From: Isoetes taiwanensis
Lineage: Eukaryota > Streptophyta > Lycopodiopsida > Isoetales > Isoetaceae
Length of the DNA stretch: 64,000 nt
Assembly (NCBI GenBank): GCA_021234155.1
Contig: JAJEKV010000147.1
Span: 871,910 to 935,909, forward strand
Reading direction: 5' to 3'
Made by a program: the position numbers and the translations under genes. This document shows, in pieces, positions 60,201 through 64,000 of this stretch. Within the stretch, counting starts at the first letter, position 1, and the number at the start of each line of letters is the position of its first letter. The notes below the pieces were generated by a model that saw only the letters and a program-made list of their open reading frames with translations, was not told where the DNA came from and made no database searches.

Positions 60201-62615
60201 ACTTGAGGATTTATCATCAAGAGGTTGTTAGGCATTGCTTTTATGTTGGCATAGTGTATGCAGGTATGGTTATGTTGAGAGGATTGTTTCAAAAACACAT
60301 ACATGTAACTATGAAGCTTTGACACTTCTGGACCATTAACTTGTGGACCATTATATTCACACATGGTAGACCAACAATATTGCAGATAAATCGATATATC
60401 TTGTATAGTTACCCCCTAATTATCCCACAACTGTTTTGCAGGCCTTGATGCTTCCAGAAGCTGTACGAACATTAAATATGTTACTGGCTCGCGGTTTACG
60501 TGTTTATGTGCATTGTACTGCTGGAATAAACCGAGCCACCCTTACTGTTGTAGGCTACTTAACATTTGTACAGGTAAGGGTTCATGAATGTTTTGTAATA
60601 TTTATTTAGTATGATACACATTCTAATCCCTGAAAATGATAACTAAGGGCAAGGGTTTAGGTGGTACATAGAAATGAATTTGTTAATATCTCTTAGTGTT
60701 TGTTGAACTCATAATAATCCACATTAGATTTTGCGCCAAAATAGAATGGCACTCTAGGCAGTTTAGTTTTTATATGTTTAAATGATTCGTTTTGGTCAAT
60801 TCCTTTACGAATCCTCGCATCATTATTTTCAGGGAATGAATCTTGATGATGCTGTGAAGCTGGTTAAGTCTGCTAGATCGGTTGCCCACCCTTACATCGA
60901 TTGTTGGGTGGAAGTGAAGAGAAGGCTTCTGGGTATAGATTGTTCATCTGTGTTTTTCTGTTGCATACTTGCTTGTTATAAGCTTGGGAGTAACTTCTTA
61001 CTCACAGAATAAATTTGTTTTGGGACTGGCCTTGTTAAATGGAGAAATAACATAAAGTTCATTATCTTCAGAAGGAAGAATACCAGAGTTGACAGGGACA
61101 TCAAGGCACATTTATGAAGCTCGCCGTGATAAAGGTATATCCGGTAATTCGAGATCAGATTGGGAGGCTGCTCAGGTAAACTATTTACCTTTAATAACAA
61201 GTTTTCTACACCATCTGCGATGTGCTTAAACATTGATCGTGATATCAGAGACAAGTAATAATGAATACATTTGCGCGGTGGTTGGAGATAGATCTTGTAA
61301 GTTGCTAGGCTTCCAAAATTATTCGAAATGTTGATCAATTTTTTAGTACCATGATTATTATTGCAAGAAGGAAATAGAAATGAGTTATGCAATAAGGGGA
61401 TCACACTAAAGTTCGAAATGTGCAACTTGACATTTGGCTTGAGTTTAAATTTTATTCTTAGTTTGAAATGTGTATGTGTAAGACTGTTTTAAAATCCCTT
61501 GAATCCGACCGACTATTCTCTTGTTATAGAAAAATCTATACCCTCTCTATGGCCAAATTAATTCACACTATATCAGTTCGGTGTTTCAAGAACCGAAGCG
61601 GGACGAGTACGCCATGCTTAGCTCTGGTAAGGAGGTCTAATAATGGGAGCATAGTTTCTGGCTGTTGGCCTTTCCTGCAGTTTATTGCAAGTGACTAAAT
61701 CTTCCCATGAGTCTCTGTTTTCTAGTCGATTTACTCAAGTTGTGTTGAGGCGAAACCTTATGTAGTTTAACTCAATGCAAGGTGCAATATACCCTACCAC
61801 GTGGGTGGAGGGGATCACACTTAAGTTGATAGTAGGTTTAGGCTTGAAGCATCTTCGAAACCCTGCCCTGTCCCTGCCAATGAAAGAGAGGGGAATCACT
61901 TGGCTTTAAGTCACTTAAAACTGTTTCTTTGTGCTTGTAAAATGTCTTTCCTGTTCTGTCTCTCTAAAAGCTAATTTTAATTTATTTGGCAGTAATTGCT
62001 TGTATGTTTACGTCCCTTTCTTCTCTTTATTATGATAATTAAATACACCATGCAGGGTATTTTGCAAACAGAGCTTGATCTGCTGGATAGACAATATGCG
62101 GCAGCATTGCGCAAGGTGAAGATAGAATTTGAAAAGGAGTTTACAGATGCCAAACGGCTACCAATAAATATTGTGCAAGATCCGGCAAATGCAATGCCCA
62201 CTCAGAATGATGATGACTATGAGCTATCTGCCTCAGAACTTGAATGTGATGTTATCACACGCCAGTGCGTCCTGTCAGAGAATGATGAACTGGTAAGAAC
62301 CCCAGATGGGTTTGTTTTGTGTAAATTTGAACCATGACAATGATCAACATCGAGTCTAAGGCCTTACCTGTGATGAGTAAAGAAACTTCCTTTTAAGAAA
62401 CAAAATTTAATATTATTATGCAAGATAAAGGATACGTGTCCTGTCTATTCCTTCTGTACAAGTTATACAGCTAGCATGCTGCTCACATCTGTGATATTTT
62501 TCTAATACAGGACGGAGGCTATAGTGTTGATAATTCGGAAATTTCTTTCCAGTCTAGTGGAAATGGATCGCCTACTAGTAGTTCAGAGGCTGATGCTGCT
62601 AAAATTACTTTATGA
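57209..62615 (+). CDS. Dual-specificity phosphatase, SEX4/LSF-related, probably plastid (9 exons, 459 aa)
   Basis: Exons: 57209-57631, 57938-58051, 58430-58504, 58672-58761, 60442-60573, 60833-60932, 61072-61175, 62056-62292, 62511-62615. All introns are GT..AG, phases agree and the total is 1380 nt with one final stop. The start at 57209 (MALCRNRLSISTFPS) is Ser/Arg-rich and lacks acidic residues, as in a chloroplast transit peptide. The phosphatase domain runs from about residue 158 (NWNDITPNIVVGSCPRSAED) to 305; general-acid candidates Asp228/Asp230 lie in IRDFDHGDQ, and Cys259/Arg265 in HCTAGINR. Glucan phosphatases have CxAGxGR here (CTAGMGR in SEX4), so this one carries Asn for the last Gly. 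After it come a basic helical region, a coiled coil (LDRQYAAALRKVKIEFEKEF) and an acidic/Ser-rich tail. No CBM is visible, unlike SEX4. Substrate is unknown: starch phosphate is a guess from the family. Confidence 0.85.
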
Positions 62616-62726
62616 GGACAACAGAAAGGTGCCTACTATGAAGGTCATGTCATCTATTGATATGTGATTTCGTTGTACAGCCTGCCATCCACTATTGACT
62701 GGAACGAGGCTATCACGTGAAAGGAA

Positions 62727-63197
62727 GACTTCCCTGAGCATCTGGCTGCACAATTTTCTGAGGAGGACATGGAGTTTGTGAATACTCAAAAGTATGTACC
62801 ATAGAATTTATGTATGAGATCGCACTTAGTTATACTTAGCATACAGTCAAAATGGAGATTCTCACTCCGATCAATAAACGATATCTTGATGTTTAAAAAC
62901 ATCATGTATAATACTAAATTATAGGAGATTTTGCTGGTACATGTGTGCTATACTTATTTGACTTCCCTGAGCATTTGGCTGGCTGCATAATTTTCTGAGG
63001 AGGACATGGAGTTTGTGAATACTCAAAGTATGTACCATAGAATTTATGTATGAGATCACACTTAGTTATACTTAGCATACAGCCAAAATGGAGATTCTCA
63101 CTCCGATCAATAAACGGTATCTTGATGTTTAAAAACATCATGTATACATATATTAAATTATAGGAGATTTTGCTGGTACATGTGTGCTATTCTTATT
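62727..63197 (+). repeat. ~235-bp direct tandem duplication
   Basis: GACTTCCCTGAGCATCTGGC to CTGGTACATGTGTGCTATAC (about 62727-62955) is repeated at about 62961-63192 with few changes. It includes GAGGAGGACATGGAGTTTGT and TCACTCCGATCAATAAACG in both copies. It lies just after the phosphatase stop; the first copy is probably in its 3' untranslated region. The open text LPEHLAAQFSEEDMEFVN in it might be old coding sequence. Confidence 0.88.
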
Positions 63198-64000
63198 TGC
63201 CCCTGGCATTTCATATTCCCCTTGTTGAAAGGCTGAATTGGAGCATTTAGCGTCTCTCCATGAAAATAATTTGATGCCCAAAAAGAAAGGGGTGCTTTTA
63301 CAGTGGCTTGCACTGGGGTTGCCAGCCTTGCTTGTTCGACCTACTTCAATCAGGGCATCAATTAACTCTTTTACATTTCCCTCCTCCCTTTTTATTCACA
63401 AGTCAGTTGATAAACATCATTTTTACAACCTTAAATTTTGCACTATTTTGAAGCCCCAACAAAACATTTCTACAACTTAAAAATTGAAGCCCCAAAAAGG
63501 CAGCTGAGAAACATGATTTCTACAACCTGATAAAACTACGATCCAAACCTTCATAAGAGTTTGTTGTGACTCTTCTTGACCATTTGTTGTGACTGACCTC
63601 TATAAGTGTTTGTTGTGATTGTTTCTTGAATACTCGTACCAGGTAAAGTGATCCTAGTTTGGTAAGACTCTTGTCCCTTTTCATTGCAAAGCAAACTCAT
63701 TATGCATAACAAGAACAGAGGAAATAATAAAAGAAGAACTTGTGATTCGAGTGTCTCTTTTGGGTGTATCTATTGTATGAAAAGGTGCATGCGCAAATGC
63801 CACCACTAAGTACATGTCGAAGGTATCCATTCTCCAATGTTGTTTGGTTTATACATTGATCAATTTGAGGATTGGATTGCCTAACATGGAATTGGAGGGA
63901 CACAACTCATTAACCACATCATTAGACAATGAAGATCTGGTTCTTTTAAGACACACTCTAACTAGTATGCAACAATATATGAATGCCCTCAGTAATTAAT
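63198..64000. other. Intergenic DNA, nothing recognised
   Basis: Short open frames only (63238-63480 plus, 63814-63999 plus at the window edge). The last has MELEGHNSLTTSLDNEDLVL and could be the start of a gene or a Ty1-copia-like fragment that continues outside; I cannot tell. Confidence 0.4.

Overview
This window is plant nuclear DNA from a repeat-rich land plant genome. The evidence is plant-type LINE, Ty3/gypsy and CACTA elements, spliced fragments of plant housekeeping genes (GH51 arabinofuranosidase, plastid-type pseudouridine synthase, UDP-rhamnose synthase, acetyl-CoA carboxylase BCCP), and one apparently intact nine-exon gene with a transit-peptide-like N-terminus. I cannot name the species or decide between bryophyte, lycophyte, fern and seed plant.

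The left 37.6 kb is one four-level nest of transposons. A LINE on the minus strand (3' end near 1424, 5' end near 37.5 kb) is split inside ORF1 by a 28.6 kb CACTA-like DNA transposon, here called CACTA-A (7276-35916, TSD GAG). CACTA-A is split by a Ty3/gypsy LTR retrotransposon (8983-31321, minus strand, TSD GTTCT). That element is split inside an extra ORF downstream of integrase by a second CACTA-like element, CACTA-B (11833-23048, TSD ATG). Each junction has matching target duplications, and at two junctions the interrupted reading frame resumes in frame. CACTA-B contains a large foldback: a ~0.9-1.2 kb inverted repeat flanked on both sides by arrays of a 19-bp repeat in opposite orientations. 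A third copy of the arm sequence and a third, shorter array lie in CACTA-A.

From 37.65 to 47.5 kb there are partial, frameshifted copies of four unrelated plant genes, all on the plus strand and several with intron boundaries kept. They surround a ~3.9 kb stretch bounded by short inverted repeats (41293-45158). That stretch holds a decayed cysteine-rich transposase-like gene on plus and a coiled-coil gene on minus. From 47.5 to 57 kb the sequence is mostly non-coding, with one recognisable gag zinc-knuckle remnant near 51.2 kb.

The one gene that reads through completely is at 57209-62615 (+). Nine exons with GT/AG borders and compatible phases give a 459-residue protein with a dual-specificity phosphatase domain (active site HCTAGINR) and a coiled-coil-rich acidic tail. 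It is related to plastid glucan phosphatases (SEX4/LSF type) but is not clearly any named member. A ~235-bp direct duplication follows its 3' end.
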